Shown piece after piece: positions 1 through 8,808 of a stretch of 64,000 bases of DNA (its first letter is position 1; each line of letters opens with the position of its first letter). The notes under the pieces are model-generated. The model had not been told where the DNA came from, ran no database searches, and was given only the letters and a program-made list of their open reading frames with translations. The translations under genes were made by a program, and so were the position numbers. Origin of the DNA: Candidatus Bariatricus faecipullorum. GTDB lineage: Bacteria; Bacillota; Clostridia; Lachnospirales; Lachnospiraceae. The stretch is from positions 104,606 to 168,605 of the forward strand of contig DWYV01000020.1 in the NCBI GenBank assembly GCA_019118525.1, written 5' to 3'.

Positions 1-640
1 TGTCCCGAACCGCATTGGTAATCGCCATTCCCGGTACCAGCGGCATAATCGCACTGATAATCACATTATCGGTATTCACAGAGCCGTTCAGAAAAATGGA
101 AATTCCAAATGCCACGACTGCAATCAGGGCCGAAGAAATGACGTCCTGAATAAAGGCGTGGACCCGCATCCTGCGCAGAAAATATAGCACGGCAAACAAG
201 ACGCCGCCGGTCAGGGCGGCCGCGCACACATCCGGAAAGGTTCCGCCGAACATCAGGGAAAAACCGGCCGTAATTCCCGGGATGGACCACAGATTCTGCC
301 GGTATTTTTTCTGGTGCAGGGCTTCCAGACGGTTCCAGGTCTCTTCCAGAGAAATCTGTCTCCCGCAGTACTTTCTGGAGATATCGTTAACCTCCACGAT
401 TCTGCCCAGGTTTGTTCCCCTGTCATCCACCCTTTTTACCATAGTAACCGCCTCCTGTCCCCTGCATTTCAGAGAGGCGGTAATTCCTGTCATCAGCACC
501 AGCACTTCGGCTGTTTCCAGGTTTTCCGCGGTTTTCAGTATGTGTCCCATGGTGTCTTCCACCCGGTAAGTCTCCGCGCCGCTGCAGAGCATCATCTCCC
601 CTGCCAGCATGGCAGTCCGCATGAGAAGCTGTGTATCCAT
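1..640 (-). CDS. Threonine/serine exporter family protein (ThrE/DUF1212), C-terminus cut by window edge
   Basis: Reading back from the ATG at 638-640 gives 213 codons that run off the left edge. The translation starts MDTQLLMRTAMLAGEMMLCS, then has GAETYRVEDTM, a region ending in LVLMTGITAS and RVDDRGTNLG, and then hydrophobic segments (ITAGFSLMFGGTFPD, LTGGVLFAVLYF, SSALIAVVAFG). This order is typical of the ThrE/YjjP (DUF1212) family of inner-membrane exporters of threonine and serine: a cytosolic domain followed by about five helices. The gene lies just downstream of the grd terminator and probably has its own promoter inside that terminator. The pairing of a DUF1212 half with a separate ThrB-like half cannot be tested because the end is missing. 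The short out-of-frame readings in this region are not genes. Confidence 0.8.
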   Translation of the reverse strand, partial: MDTQLLMRTAMLAGEMMLCSGAETYRVEDTMGHILKTAENLETAEVLVLMTGITASLKCRGQEAVTMVKRVDDRGTNLGRIVEVNDISRKYCGRQISLEETWNRLEALHQKKYRQNLWSIPGITAGFSLMFGGTFPDVCAAALTGGVLFAVLYFLRRMRVHAFIQDVISSALIAVVAFGISIFLNGSVNTDNVIISAIMPLVPGMAITNAVRD

Positions 641-685
641 CGTTCTCACTCCAGTTCCGTTTTCGTCTCGCAAAGTATCCCAACC

Positions 686-714
686 ATCATACTATGTTTT
701 CTTTCAAAAAGCAA
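686..714 (-). promoter_or_regulatory. Possible promoter for the ThrE-like gene
   Basis: On the minus strand TTGCTT (709-714) and TATGAT (686-691) are separated by 17 bases. The -35 overlaps the U-tract of the grd terminator. This is a weak match, supported mainly by its position 46 bases upstream of the ThrE start. Confidence 0.35.
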
Positions 715-749
715 GAGGAAGGGCCCGCCACTTCGCGGGTCCTTCCTCT
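706..749 (-). terminator. Terminator of the glycine reductase operon
   Basis: The arms AGAGGAAGG and CCTTCCTCT enclose a GC-rich stem (ACCCGC/GCGGGC) and are followed on the minus strand by TGCTTTTTG. It lies 14 bases after the grdD stop codon, where the operon should end. Confidence 0.85.
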
Positions 750-762
750 GTATACACAGCCG

Positions 763-1917
763 CTACTGAATGTAGCCTGCTTTTTTCAGTTCTTCCTCTG
801 CCTTTGCCAGGTTTGCCTCGGAAACCCGGATAATCGGTCCCGTACAGCCCATTCCGCTTTCTGCGTAAATGTTCTGCTTCCACAACACCTTCACCGCATC
901 GTCCAGGTCCATGACTTCGATACCCGGAATCTGCGCCGTTACGATTTCCTTCGGCGGTTCCTTTACTTCCTCTTCGGCCTGGGCCGGTTTTGCCGCAGCC
1001 TTGTAGGAATTCAGAATCTCGGTAAATCCGGCCTTCTTTGCAGCCGCAAATTCTTTTTTGGCTACTTCGAAAACTTTGCCCCGCACAAGCTGTGCCGCAA
1101 AACGGATGGCATTGGCAATGACCGGTGCGCCGGAGGCACGGGATACAATCATCACAAGCTGCTCATATCCTTCTCCGATTCCGGGACCGTATCCATAACC
1201 GGTGGCCTCGAAGCTTCCTCCGGTACTATAGGAGGAAAGCATCTTAATCAGAATGTTTCCGGTCAGCGGGTCTGTTACCATTACGTCCGGCGAAGCCTGA
1301 AGCACATCGTTTCCGCGCATCACGCAGCCGCCGTCCGCTCTTCCGGATTCTGCAAAGGCGATGTCGTAGCCGTTCGCCTGCAGTTCCTTCAGTGCCTTTT
1401 CCGTCTGTCTTGCGCCGTCCACATTCAGAATCCCGACCATGGGGTTCGGATTGCCGCAGGCTTTTGCAGTGATAATACCGTACACGGCGTTCTTAATCAT
1501 ACCCTCAATCCGGTCTGTGCTGGATGTTCCTGTGGTAGTTGCAATATACATCTCTTTTCCTTTCGCAGGGGTTACTGCGCGGCCCACAGTGGAAACACCG
1601 ATGGGGAAGGGGAAGTGCATGGTTACTGCACCGTCCACCTCGCCGTTTTTCAGCATTTCTTCCATTTTGTCGTGGCCTTCTTCATCGTTCGCCACTTTTA
1701 CTGTGGTCACTCCCTCTGCTTCCAGCGTGCCGATGTAGTACACGTCAATTCCGTCCTTTGCCGCTTCCAGGGCTGCGGCCATGGAGTTTTCCTCACCGTG
1801 TTCGCTTCCCATTCCGGTCAGCGCAATCTTCGGTTTCTTTCCGAAGCTTCCAGTCTCCAGTCCCTCAGCCATCTCCATGAAGGTATCGGCAATCATTTTT
1901 TCAATACTATTTGCCAT
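763..1917 (-). CDS. grdD: Glycine reductase complex protein C, alpha subunit GrdD
   Basis: 384 residues, the usual GrdD size. With GrdC it forms protein C, which takes the carboxymethyl group from the selenoprotein GrdA and releases it as acetyl phosphate, giving one ATP through acetate kinase. The protein has a PlsX-like phosphate-acetyltransferase fold (KIALTGMGSEHGEEN near residue 30, MHFPFPIGVSTVGRAV near 100). A C-terminal GMGCTGP holds Cys358, which matches the reactive cysteine reported near position 359 in Eubacterium acidaminophilum GrdD. An Ala/Glu/Pro-rich linker (KPAQAEEEVKEPP) precedes the tail. It is the last gene of the operon, 14 bases after grdC, and is followed by a strong terminator. 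Confidence 0.96.
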   Translation of the reverse strand: MANSIEKMIADTFMEMAEGLETGSFGKKPKIALTGMGSEHGEENSMAAALEAAKDGIDVYYIGTLEAEGVTTVKVANDEEGHDKMEEMLKNGEVDGAVTMHFPFPIGVSTVGRAVTPAKGKEMYIATTTGTSSTDRIEGMIKNAVYGIITAKACGNPNPMVGILNVDGARQTEKALKELQANGYDIAFAESGRADGGCVMRGNDVLQASPDVMVTDPLTGNILIKMLSSYSTGGSFEATGYGYGPGIGEGYEQLVMIVSRASGAPVIANAIRFAAQLVRGKVFEVAKKEFAAAKKAGFTEILNSYKAAAKPAQAEEEVKEPPKEIVTAQIPGIEVMDLDDAVKVLWKQNIYAESGMGCTGPIIRVSEANLAKAEEELKKAGYIQ

Positions 1918-1931
1918 ACTCTTCCACCTCT

Positions 1932-3464
1932 CTATTCTGCCAGCAGAGATGCGGCAAAGTCTTTCATTGCTTTTGCAATCAGTCCCTTAATTTCTTCCTC
2001 GGATACAGCAGATTTTTCTTCCGCGCCCTGATTTGCCTGAATCACAAAGGATACACCGTCAAAGAGGTTGGTCATACGTCCAAGGAACAGACTTCCTTTT
2101 CCGATAATCATGGCATTTTTAATCTTTCCTGCCAGAATATCCTCTCTTGCAAATCCGATGTACGGTACGCCGGAAGGAATATGTCCCTGGGTGGGAGCCC
2201 AGCCGGTAAGACCGTGCTCAGCGGCAAAGGAGGCCAGTTCTTTTCTTTCCAGTTCGCCTCTCTTGACAGCCAGAGCCGCAATCATCTTGTAGTTGGCCTG
2301 GGGAACATCTCCTGCTCCTGCCGGTTTTGTAATATCCGGATTCTGCATCTCCGGAGAATATTTATCAATATCTGTAATCTTCATTCCCGCACGGTCCAGC
2401 GGATCTGCCACAAGGCTTCCGATAACATGCTGGGGAGCGCTTCCGGTTCCAACGGTATGCCGTCCCAGGATATCCAGGTTGATTTCCGGATTTACGCCGT
2501 CGTTCTCTGCGATAATCACACAGAATCCGCCCAGGCAGTCCTCCAGAATCGGAAGGCCTTTCTTAACATGGTCCTTGCCGTTCATGCCAAGTTTTGCGGT
2601 ACAGCCTCCGGCTGTTACTGCCACGCATTTGTATGCGCCGGATTTTACCAGTGCGGCAGCTTCAATCAGCGCATGGGAAGGTCCGGCACAGAATCCGCGG
2701 GAGTCGGAACCGGTTGCATTGTTTAAGCCGGCCACTTCTGCGGCTGCTTTTGCAAAATTTCCGCCGCCTCTCTGGTTCATGTCACCGCAGGCTTCCTCTG
2801 CACAGTCGATTACATATTCAATATCATCTTTGCTGATGCCGGCATTGCGTACGGCATAGAGAAGCGCCAGTACACTGGATGCCTTGCTCATCAGGTTTTC
2901 ATGCATAACATGGGCAGAAAGGTTTACGTCGATATCATGGGCACGTTTTACACAGCCGACCAGTTTTCCTGCATGGTAAAGGCCTTCTGCATGCTCCTCA
3001 TTTACCAGCTGCTGGATTTCAGAATTGTCCACGCCTTCTTCCACTCTTGCGACAAGGTCCTCTGTGATAACCGGATCTGCGGCAAATGTTTCTTTCGTAG
3101 CCGCCACAAAATCCTTGTCCAGTTTTACTACTTCGAACATGTCGCACACCTGGGCAAGAAGAATAAATTCTTCCTCCGGCATAATCTCGCCGTATTTTCC
3201 GTAACGCTGTGCCCCTTCTTTTACTTTGTCATAGTAAGGGAATTCCACCTGAGCCAGTTCGTCCGGATGCGCATTTCCGATGTATACCTGGTTCGGCCAG
3301 TAATTTACACATTCTTCGTAGGACCGGAGATGGCTCTCCAGTTCTTTTAAATATTCGGAATCGGGATTTACCACCCGCTCTGTAGTCTGGGTGGTTCCGT
3401 TGTATACTACCATCTGCGGAGTATGTGCCAGTACATAACTGGCGCCTTTAATAACACTGTTCAT
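1932..3464 (-). CDS. grdC: Glycine reductase complex protein C, beta subunit GrdC
   Basis: 510 residues from the ATG at 3464 (MNSVIKGASYVLAHTPQM). I chose this start over an in-frame one 15 codons upstream because an AGGAAAGGTGG ribosome site lies just before it and homologs begin at this point. It is a thiolase/KAS-III-like (FabH-like) subunit of protein C. Typical motifs are MHENLMSKASSVLALLYA, AEEACGDMNQRGGGNFAKA, GSDSRGFCAGPSHA (cysteine near residue 255) and VTAGGCTAKLGMN. It works with GrdD to make acetyl phosphate from the carboxymethyl-selenoether on GrdA. A GC-rich hairpin separates it from grdA. Confidence 0.96.
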   Translation of the reverse strand: MNSVIKGASYVLAHTPQMVVYNGTTQTTERVVNPDSEYLKELESHLRSYEECVNYWPNQVYIGNAHPDELAQVEFPYYDKVKEGAQRYGKYGEIMPEEEFILLAQVCDMFEVVKLDKDFVAATKETFAADPVITEDLVARVEEGVDNSEIQQLVNEEHAEGLYHAGKLVGCVKRAHDIDVNLSAHVMHENLMSKASSVLALLYAVRNAGISKDDIEYVIDCAEEACGDMNQRGGGNFAKAAAEVAGLNNATGSDSRGFCAGPSHALIEAAALVKSGAYKCVAVTAGGCTAKLGMNGKDHVKKGLPILEDCLGGFCVIIAENDGVNPEINLDILGRHTVGTGSAPQHVIGSLVADPLDRAGMKITDIDKYSPEMQNPDITKPAGAGDVPQANYKMIAALAVKRGELERKELASFAAEHGLTGWAPTQGHIPSGVPYIGFAREDILAGKIKNAMIIGKGSLFLGRMTNLFDGVSFVIQANQGAEEKSAVSEEEIKGLIAKAMKDFAASLLAE

Positions 3465-3517
3465 TGTTCGTGTCCACCTTTCCTGTTCTGCAATGAAGAG
3501 AATTCCCATTCTGGAAA

Positions 3518-3548
3518 GGGGCGGTGAGGCAGTCGTGCCCCGCCGCCC
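3518..3548 (-). other. Intergenic hairpin between grdA and grdC
   Basis: On the minus strand GGGCGG (3543-3548) pairs with CCGCCC (3518-3523), with GGGCA/TGCC pairing inside, and CCTTTCC follows. The U-tract is weak, so this is more likely a partial terminator or an RNA-stability element than a full stop. Confidence 0.5.
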
Positions 3549-3577
3549 TGAAAATCTAACTCATCTGATTCCAGATT

Positions 3578-4051
3578 TTATAAATACTTGCAGTATTCAT
3601 CACGGATAGCTGACATTTCGTCTACGATGTCGTCTACGTCGAGTACCATTTCCATCATACCCACCTGCTCATCGTAAACATCCGGGTCAAATTCTTCCTT
3701 CAGTTCTGGTTCACATACGTGATATGTCGTGAGTCCAAGCTGGACCCCTGTCAATGGACCTGCGAATGTGGGGTCGCCTGCTGTAACGGTCTCTGCAGCA
3801 AGACCTGCTGCTTCGCCTTCTGCGGCACCTACAACGACTACTACGTTTTCCGGGCCGTATTCTTCAGCAAACTCCTTTACCCTCTTCTGATTCTCCAAAT
3901 CCATTGCGCCTGCGCTCGTTCAGACGAAACATTCAGTTGAAGAAAAAACAACTTCTCCGCCGGCTGTCTTTACGCATTCTGCGATAGCCGGTCCTGGAAC
4001 CCCATCACGGTCACCAATAATTACGACTTTTTTGTCTTTTAATATTGCCAT
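3578..4051 (-). CDS. grdA: Glycine reductase selenoprotein A (GrdA), with in-frame UGA = selenocysteine 44
   Basis: The true gene begins at ATG 4051 ([20 protein letters not shown]) and reads through a TGA at 3922-3920 to give 157 residues, the family length. The sequence around the UGA is [17 protein letters not shown], the CxxU redox centre of protein A, and the UGA is codon 44 as in Eubacterium acidaminophilum. GrdA accepts the carboxymethyl group from protein B as a selenoether and passes it to protein C; thioredoxin then reduces the mixed selenide-disulfide. Conventional gene finding reports only the part after the UGA (from 3904). Both flanks are conserved in one frame, so this is recoding and not a broken gene. 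A small GCGC-AG-GCGC stem follows the UGA, but I could not draw a convincing SECIS. Confidence 0.97.
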
Positions 4052-4131
4052 GATGTTTTTCCTCCTTCCCTTCATTTTGATTTTATAAGAAACGCTTAAA
4101 AGCGCTGCTTATCCTGACTGTAATTCACTGA

Positions 4132-4449
4132 TTAGATATATTTCTGAATCATTGCCTCGATGCTTTCCTGAGTTGCATCGTCTTTCACTACTTCATCTAC
4201 TTTTTCTCCGTCTTTATAGATAGCCATAACCGGAAGGCCCAGTACTTTCTGGCTGATAGCAAGACGGCGTGCCTTTGTAGTGTTCAGGGATGTAAATTTC
4301 ATCTTATCCCCGTATTTGTCTGCCATTTCATGTACAAACGGCATCAGGGCCTGGCAGGGAACGCATCCGTCACCAAAGAAATCTACGAATACATATCCTT
4401 CCGCTTTGAGGACCTCGTCTTCAAATGTGTGTTTGTCCAGTTCTACCAT
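4132..4449 (-). CDS. trxA: Thioredoxin of the glycine reductase system (GCVPC active site)
   Basis: 105 residues with a thioredoxin fold. The active site is [18 protein letters not shown] replaces the usual WCGPC, a variant described for thioredoxins of glycine-reducing clostridia. The cis-proline region is [12 protein letters not shown]. It carries electrons from TrxB to the selenide-disulfide of GrdA. It lies between trxB (22 bases upstream) and grdA, so its place in the operon fits this job. Confidence 0.95.
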   Translation of the reverse strand: MVELDKHTFEDEVLKAEGYVFVDFFGDGCVPCQALMPFVHEMADKYGDKMKFTSLNTTKARRLAISQKVLGLPVMAIYKDGEKVDEVVKDDATQESIEAMIQKYI

Positions 4450-4471
4450 TGTCTTTTTCCTCCTTTTGAAA

Positions 4472-5416
4472 TTACTGTTCGTTGATATATTTCTCGCACT
4501 GGGTAGCGGCGATAGCGCCGTCTGCCGCAGCCGTCACAACCTGGCGCAGGCTCTTTACACGGATATCCCCTGCCGCGAAAACGCCCGGGATATTGGTATG
4601 CATGTCTGCATCCGTGGGAATATATCCTCTTTCGTCCATCTCAAGGCCTTTGCCCTCGTAAATTTTGGAGTTCGGAATGGTTCCGATAAATCCAAACACA
4701 CCGAACATACCGTCGTCTTCATCTGCCACAATTTTGGTCAGTTCACCGGTTTTTACATTTTTCACTGTCATTTCAGAGAGAATGCCGTCACCGCCCAGTT
4801 CTTCCACTACAGTATCCCACATAAAGTGAAGCTTTTCATTTTTGAAAGCTCTCTCCTGAATGGATTTTGCTGCCCGAAGTTCATCTCTTCTGTGAATAAC
4901 CGTAACTTTTCTGGCGAACTTTGTCAGGTACATGGCCTCTTCCACTGCAGAATCTCCGCCGCCTACTACATAGACTTCAAAATCTTCAAAGAAGTTGGCG
5001 TCACATGTGGCACAGTAGGAAACACCTTTCCCGCGGAACTCCTTCTCACCCTTGCAGCCAATCGGCCTTGCAAAAGCTCCTGTCGCGATGATGATGGTTT
5101 TGGCCTGGTATTCTGCTTTGGCGCTCATTACTTTCTTCACATCGCCTTCCAGTACCACATCATTGATAACATCGTTTACCCGCTCCACACCGAATTTCTC
5201 GCACTGCTGAGTCATCCGTTCAATCAGGGACGGGCCGCTTTCGCCTTCTACTATCTGTCCCGGGTAGTTCTCAATCTCATCTGTAATTGCAATCTGTCCG
5301 CCGTCTTTTCCCTTCTCGATAAGCAGAGTGGACAGGCGGGCTCTCCCGGCGTAGAGACCGGCAGCCAGTCCTGCCGGTCCTGCGCCAAGGATAATGACGT
5401 CATAAATCTTGTCCAT
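4472..5416 (-). CDS. trxB: NADPH thioredoxin reductase TrxB
   Basis: 314 residues, the usual length of low-molecular-weight thioredoxin reductases. The N-terminal FAD site is [18 protein letters not shown], the redox disulfide is [11 protein letters not shown] (CATC near residue 135), the NADPH site is [12 protein letters not shown] followed by HRRDELRA, and the C-terminal FAD motif is [16 protein letters not shown]. It keeps TrxA reduced for glycine reductase. It sits inside the grd operon between grdB and trxA. Confidence 0.96.
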   Translation of the reverse strand: MDKIYDVIILGAGPAGLAAGLYAGRARLSTLLIEKGKDGGQIAITDEIENYPGQIVEGESGPSLIERMTQQCEKFGVERVNDVINDVVLEGDVKKVMSAKAEYQAKTIIIATGAFARPIGCKGEKEFRGKGVSYCATCDANFFEDFEVYVVGGGDSAVEEAMYLTKFARKVTVIHRRDELRAAKSIQERAFKNEKLHFMWDTVVEELGGDGILSEMTVKNVKTGELTKIVADEDDGMFGVFGFIGTIPNSKIYEGKGLEMDERGYIPTDADMHTNIPGVFAAGDIRVKSLRQVVTAAADGAIAATQCEKYINEQ

Positions 5417-5454
5417 AACGTGATTCTCCTTCTTTCTTTGCGCTGACGCTGTTT

Positions 5455-6768
5455 TTAGTTTTCAAAAATAGTCTGACCGTCTACCTCTGTCGTCAGTGCC
5501 TTCAGAGCTCTCTCTACAAGACCTTTCCGGAGCGCGTACTCTTCATCCTTGTCCAGGGCCGGATTACCCAGCGGATGCGGAATGGCGATTGTAGGAACGA
5601 TTCTGTTGGCTCCAACCGTCATGGAGATTGGGGTTACTGTACACATATGAACAACCGGAATTCCGGCAGCTTCAATAGCTTTTACCATCGTTGCACCGCA
5701 ACGTGTACAGGTACCTCATGTAGAGGTCAGGATAACTGCGTCTACTCCGTCAGCCAGAAGTTTCTGGGAGAATTCTTCTGCGAACGCCTTTGCGGAAGCA
5801 ACGGCGGTTCCGTTTCCTACGGTTGTATAGAACTTGTTATGCAGTTTCCCGATAACTCCTTCTTTTTCAAACTCTCTCATTACATCAACCGGAAGTACAC
5901 GGTCTGCGTCCTCGTTTGCGTAAACCGGGTCATATCCGCCGTGTGCGGTCTCGTACGTATCGGCTGTCAGATCCATAACGCCGGTAATATCGTATTCACC
6001 GTAGTGAGAAGCGTTGGAGCTCTCGATATGGTCCGGATTTCCTTTCGGAACGATACCGCCGGAAGTAACCAGGGCAACCGTTGCCTTGCTTAAATCCTTT
6101 ACAGCCGGGTTCGGGTCAACCCTGTCAAAGGAAGGCATGGGATACTCTGTCTCGAAGGGCTTTCCTGCCAGCTTTTTCAGCAGCATCTTAACCGCACGTT
6201 TGGAACCTCTTTCCTTCTCGAAGAAGTTGACACGTACGCCGTTGGGGATGTAGCCTTCCTCGGCGGATGCGCCGATGGGCTCTCCCTTTGCCAGTTTCAG
6301 AGCCAGAGGAGCCATCTGTCCTACGGCTGCTCTCATGCCGGCTGCGCTGTTTTTCGTGGAAACAATGTATACTTTTGTCTTGAACATGTCTGCGCCCGGG
6401 TTCTCTACATACATACCGGTTACAGCCGGGATTCCCAGCTCTTCCTGTACGGCATCGCAGATAGTGCCGCAGGCAACACCGTAACGTCCGGCGTTAAATG
6501 CAGGTCCTGCAACAAATACATCCGGTTTCTGTTCCTTTACCATTTCCAGAATGTCTGCCTTGGCTTTCTCCAGGTTCTCATTGAAGTAGGAGTCGCCGCA
6601 TACGATTGTGGCAGTGATTTCTGCCTCGTCACCGAATTTCTGTGTAAGGGCCAGTCCGGGTCCTACCACTTCGCCCACACGGATTTCGGCAGGATAATCC
6701 GCTTTTTCCTCGCCGCCGATGTTGGCGAAGAACTGATTGATATAATGTACAACTTTAATTTTACTCAT
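5455..6768 (-). CDS. grdB: Glycine reductase protein B selenoprotein subunit GrdB, in-frame UGA = selenocysteine 351
   Basis: 437 residues if the TGA at 5718-5716 is read as selenocysteine. The context is VILTST-U-GTCTRCGATMV, the signature of the substrate-activating selenoprotein subunit of protein B. The frame before (MSKIKVVHYINQFFANIGGE) and after (KAIEAAGIPVVHMCTVTPIS) the UGA is continuous. Codon 351 agrees with the usual Sec position in this family. With GrdE it binds glycine as a Schiff base and transfers the carboxymethyl group to GrdA. A hairpin fitting a bacterial SECIS follows the UGA. Naive annotation splits the gene into 350- and 77-residue pieces. Confidence 0.97.
5689..5718 (-). 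promoter_or_regulatory. Bacterial SECIS element in grdB
   Basis: Twelve bases after the UGA (5718-5716) the minus strand has CGTTGC-GGT-GCAACG (5703-5689), a perfect 6-bp stem with a three-base GGU loop. A short stem with a G/U-containing apical loop about 15-20 bases past the UGA is the expected form of a bacterial SECIS that binds SelB. Confidence 0.7.
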
Positions 6769-6788
6769 CTCTGTTACGTCCTCCCTTC

Positions 6789-8069
6789 CTAGCGTGCGCT
6801 CAGGTAGCCGAATCCGGTCTCGTTGGTTGCGCCCGTAATGGCCTGAATCTCCACTTCGATGGTTCCGTCTTCACGCAGGGAATGTTCATTTCCTCCGGCA
6901 ATGGTATTTACATAATCCAGTGTGCCAATAACCTTATCCATCTTCGGCAGTACGATAACCTGGTTGGCATTTCCGCCGGTTACCACTGCGTCTGCAGCCG
7001 GGTCCGCATCTGCCAGAGACTGGGATTTTCCGTCACGGCCTGCGTATTCGTCTGTGATGATAACAGTCTTCACGCCTTCCGCCTCAATCTTCTTGCAGTT
7101 CATAATCAGGTCAGTATCCGGGTTACCGAATCCTTCCTGGGATACAATTACCGCATCCAGATCCAGGAACCGGCACATCTTTGCGGTCCAGTCGGAAGAA
7201 CGCATCTTGTCAGCCAGATATACGTTCTCGTTTGTCAGAATCTGACATACAAAGTTCAAAGTCTTTCCGTGCTGTTCAAACAGGTCGTGTACAACCGGGT
7301 TGTTCTCATGCACATAAGTCGGGTTCTTGTCGCAGGCGGATACACAGTTTCCGGATACAATAGCACCGTCCATTACCTCGGTGGGGCTGATGATGGTGGA
7401 CAAGGTTCTCTTTGCGTCTACACCGTATACATAGGTGTCGTGGAGAAGTCCCTGGCTCTGCAGCATCTGTACATAACCAACTCTCGGAAGATCCGGGAAT
7501 TTTTCCTTTCCTTCCATGATTCCGTATGTCTCATATACATGGGTCTCATCCGGCGTCAGTTCTCTTGCCAGTTCTCCCAGGTATACAGCTACCTTAAATC
7601 CGGCAATCCGTACTGCCTTCTCATATTCATGCTGTTTCACGTCGTCAACCGGTTCACATACCACAACCAGGTTGTTCAGTTTGGAGAACGGCGTATAATC
7701 TGCTCCCGGACCGCTCATGTCGATGATACCTTCCTGGAATCCGACAATCTTTCCGGCCGTCACTACAGCCATTCCTTTCAGCGCGTAAGTCTTTCCGCTT
7801 CCCACCGTGTCAACTTTGGCGATAATGCCCGGGAAGATTCCCCCTCTTCCTTCTACCTTCACACGGGGTTCGATTACATCCTTTACTGGAGTAATCCGGA
7901 CACTTTCGCCCGGTTTTGCAATATCAAGACTTACACTCTTGATTTTTTCGTCCTCAAGGACTAATTCCTTTACAGCTTCTTCATTTACATAAAGGACACC
8001 GTCTTCGATTTTGGATTCATTGCCAAACTGAATGTCCTTAATGAAAATGTTACCCAGTTCTAATTTCAC
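6789..8069 (-). CDS. grdE: Glycine reductase protein B proprotein GrdE (alpha/beta subunits)
   Basis: 426 residues from a GTG at 8069, chosen because GGAGGG lies 7 bases upstream and the family begins KLELGNIFIKDIQFG; the frame stays open upstream without a ribosome site. GrdE is made as a proprotein and cleaved before Cys242, which becomes a pyruvoyl group that binds the glycine amino group. Here Cys242 lies in IVSGNCVSACDKNPTYV, at the same residue number as in Eubacterium acidaminophilum. The GrdE/GrdB pair identifies a glycine reductase, not the sarcosine or betaine versions (GrdFG, GrdHI). It lies 82 bases downstream of grdX. Confidence 0.96.
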   Translation of the reverse strand: MKLELGNIFIKDIQFGNESKIEDGVLYVNEEAVKELVLEDEKIKSVSLDIAKPGESVRITPVKDVIEPRVKVEGRGGIFPGIIAKVDTVGSGKTYALKGMAVVTAGKIVGFQEGIIDMSGPGADYTPFSKLNNLVVVCEPVDDVKQHEYEKAVRIAGFKVAVYLGELARELTPDETHVYETYGIMEGKEKFPDLPRVGYVQMLQSQGLLHDTYVYGVDAKRTLSTIISPTEVMDGAIVSGNCVSACDKNPTYVHENNPVVHDLFEQHGKTLNFVCQILTNENVYLADKMRSSDWTAKMCRFLDLDAVIVSQEGFGNPDTDLIMNCKKIEAEGVKTVIITDEYAGRDGKSQSLADADPAADAVVTGGNANQVIVLPKMDKVIGTLDYVNTIAGGNEHSLREDGTIEVEIQAITGATNETGFGYLSAR

Positions 8070-8151
8070 TGTAAATCCCTCCTTTTTCTTATTTACTGTA
8101 TGCCATAAGCACAGGTTTCTCGTGCTTTCACAGCCTTCTTCGTTTTTCCCT

Positions 8152-8532
8152 CTACCAGGCAGTGGCAGACGGAAGGGCGCTTTCCAGAAGCGTGCAGTCA
8201 ATCAGCTGAAAATCCGCAAACACTTCCGGGCCGAACTTTTCCGGATGAAAGGAAAACTTTCCGCATGCCCCGAGCGCCTGCTCAATCAGCTCCACGGACT
8301 CCATGTCCAGCTTTCCCGGTTTCCGGGAAACGAGCACGGATTTATAGGGCGTCTCCTTCGGCTTTACGCTGCCAGAGAGCGGATGCGTGAGCAGCCGGTG
8401 TCCGGCATAGATTCTGTCCCGGGCCCGTTTCAGGGTCTCTTCAAAGGAATCCTCCTGAAATTCCACCGGATATTCCTGCTCATACTTTTCTTTCACAAGC
8501 GGATTGTTCGTAATAATGATAAAATCGCTCAT
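8152..8532 (-). CDS. grdX: GrdX family protein
   Basis: 126 residues starting MSDFIIITNNPLVKEKY, the beginning typical of GrdX, a small protein of unknown role found at the head of most glycine reductase operons. It has an LTHPLSGSVKPKETPYKSVL motif and a C-terminal segment FGPEVFADFQLIDCTLLESA. GGAGC lies 8 bases before the ATG. It is the first gene after the glycine riboswitch and its terminators, so it would be first to respond to glycine. Confidence 0.92.
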   Translation of the reverse strand: MSDFIIITNNPLVKEKYEQEYPVEFQEDSFEETLKRARDRIYAGHRLLTHPLSGSVKPKETPYKSVLVSRKPGKLDMESVELIEQALGACGKFSFHPEKFGPEVFADFQLIDCTLLESALPSATAW

Positions 8533-8550
8533 TGGTATCAGCTCCAGATT

Positions 8551-8596
8551 AAAAAAAGGACAACGAAAACAAACGAATTTGCCTTTGTTGTCCTTT
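8551..8596 (-). terminator. Second intrinsic terminator in the grd leader
   Basis: On the minus strand AAAGGACAAC (8587-8596) pairs perfectly with GTTGTCCTTT (8555-8564) and a run of seven T follows (8551-8557). It lies between the riboswitch and grdX, 19 bases before the grdX start, so full-length grd mRNA must escape it. Confidence 0.75.
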
Positions 8597-8604
8597 CTGT
8601 CTCC

Positions 8605-8634
8605 ATAAAAAAGGGATTCAGAATGCAGTCCCTT
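8605..8634 (-). terminator. Terminator at the 3' edge of the glycine aptamer (expression platform)
   Basis: AAGGGA and TCCCTT form a stem around CTGCATTCTGAA, followed by six T on the minus strand. The 5' arm overlaps the GGGGAAGGG segment that should form the 3' side of the aptamer P1 helix, so aptamer folding and termination appear mutually exclusive. Confidence 0.65.
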
Positions 8635-8742
8635 CCCCGGTCCTTTTGCCTGAAAGTTTCACCTGCCGCGCAGCACCTTTTTCCATACCACGCTTCCGGC
8701 TTGCATCTTCGGCGGCCTGACGGCTCTCTCCCGGAAAAAATC
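8632..8742 (-). ncRNA. Glycine riboswitch (single aptamer)
   Basis: Read on the minus strand, the conserved core occurs in order: CCGGGAGAG (8733-8725), then GCCGAAGATGCAAGCC (about 8714-8699), a variable stem, and GTGAAACTTTCAGGCAAAAGG (about 8663-8643). These are the hallmark segments of the glycine riboswitch (GGAGAG, CCGAAG-GCAA, AAACTCUCAGGCAAAAGGAC). I see only one aptamer. The 5' UUUUCC and 3' GGGGAAGG can pair as P1. It is followed by two terminators and then grdX, so glycine binding probably switches glycine reductase on by antitermination, as expected for a catabolic operon. Confidence 0.9.
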
Positions 8743-8808
8743 ATCCTACTATTCAGTTTCTGGGAAGGGGATGAAAATCCTTATGCACATTCCCTCTTTA
8801 ACATAGTC

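Noticed and set aside
631..2031. Long plus-strand open frame opposite grdD
   Set aside because: It is antisense to a well-conserved gene and its translation has no recognisable family or ribosome site.
3896..3922. SECIS hairpin in grdA
   Set aside because: Only a 4-bp GCGC stem with an AG loop could be drawn by eye, too weak to list as a feature.
4280..5446. Plus-strand open frame opposite trxA/trxB
   Set aside because: Shadow of conserved genes with a Cys/His/Ser-rich translation lacking any motif.
8538..8744. 68-codon minus-strand frame in the riboswitch region
   Set aside because: The sequence is explained by the glycine aptamer and two terminators.
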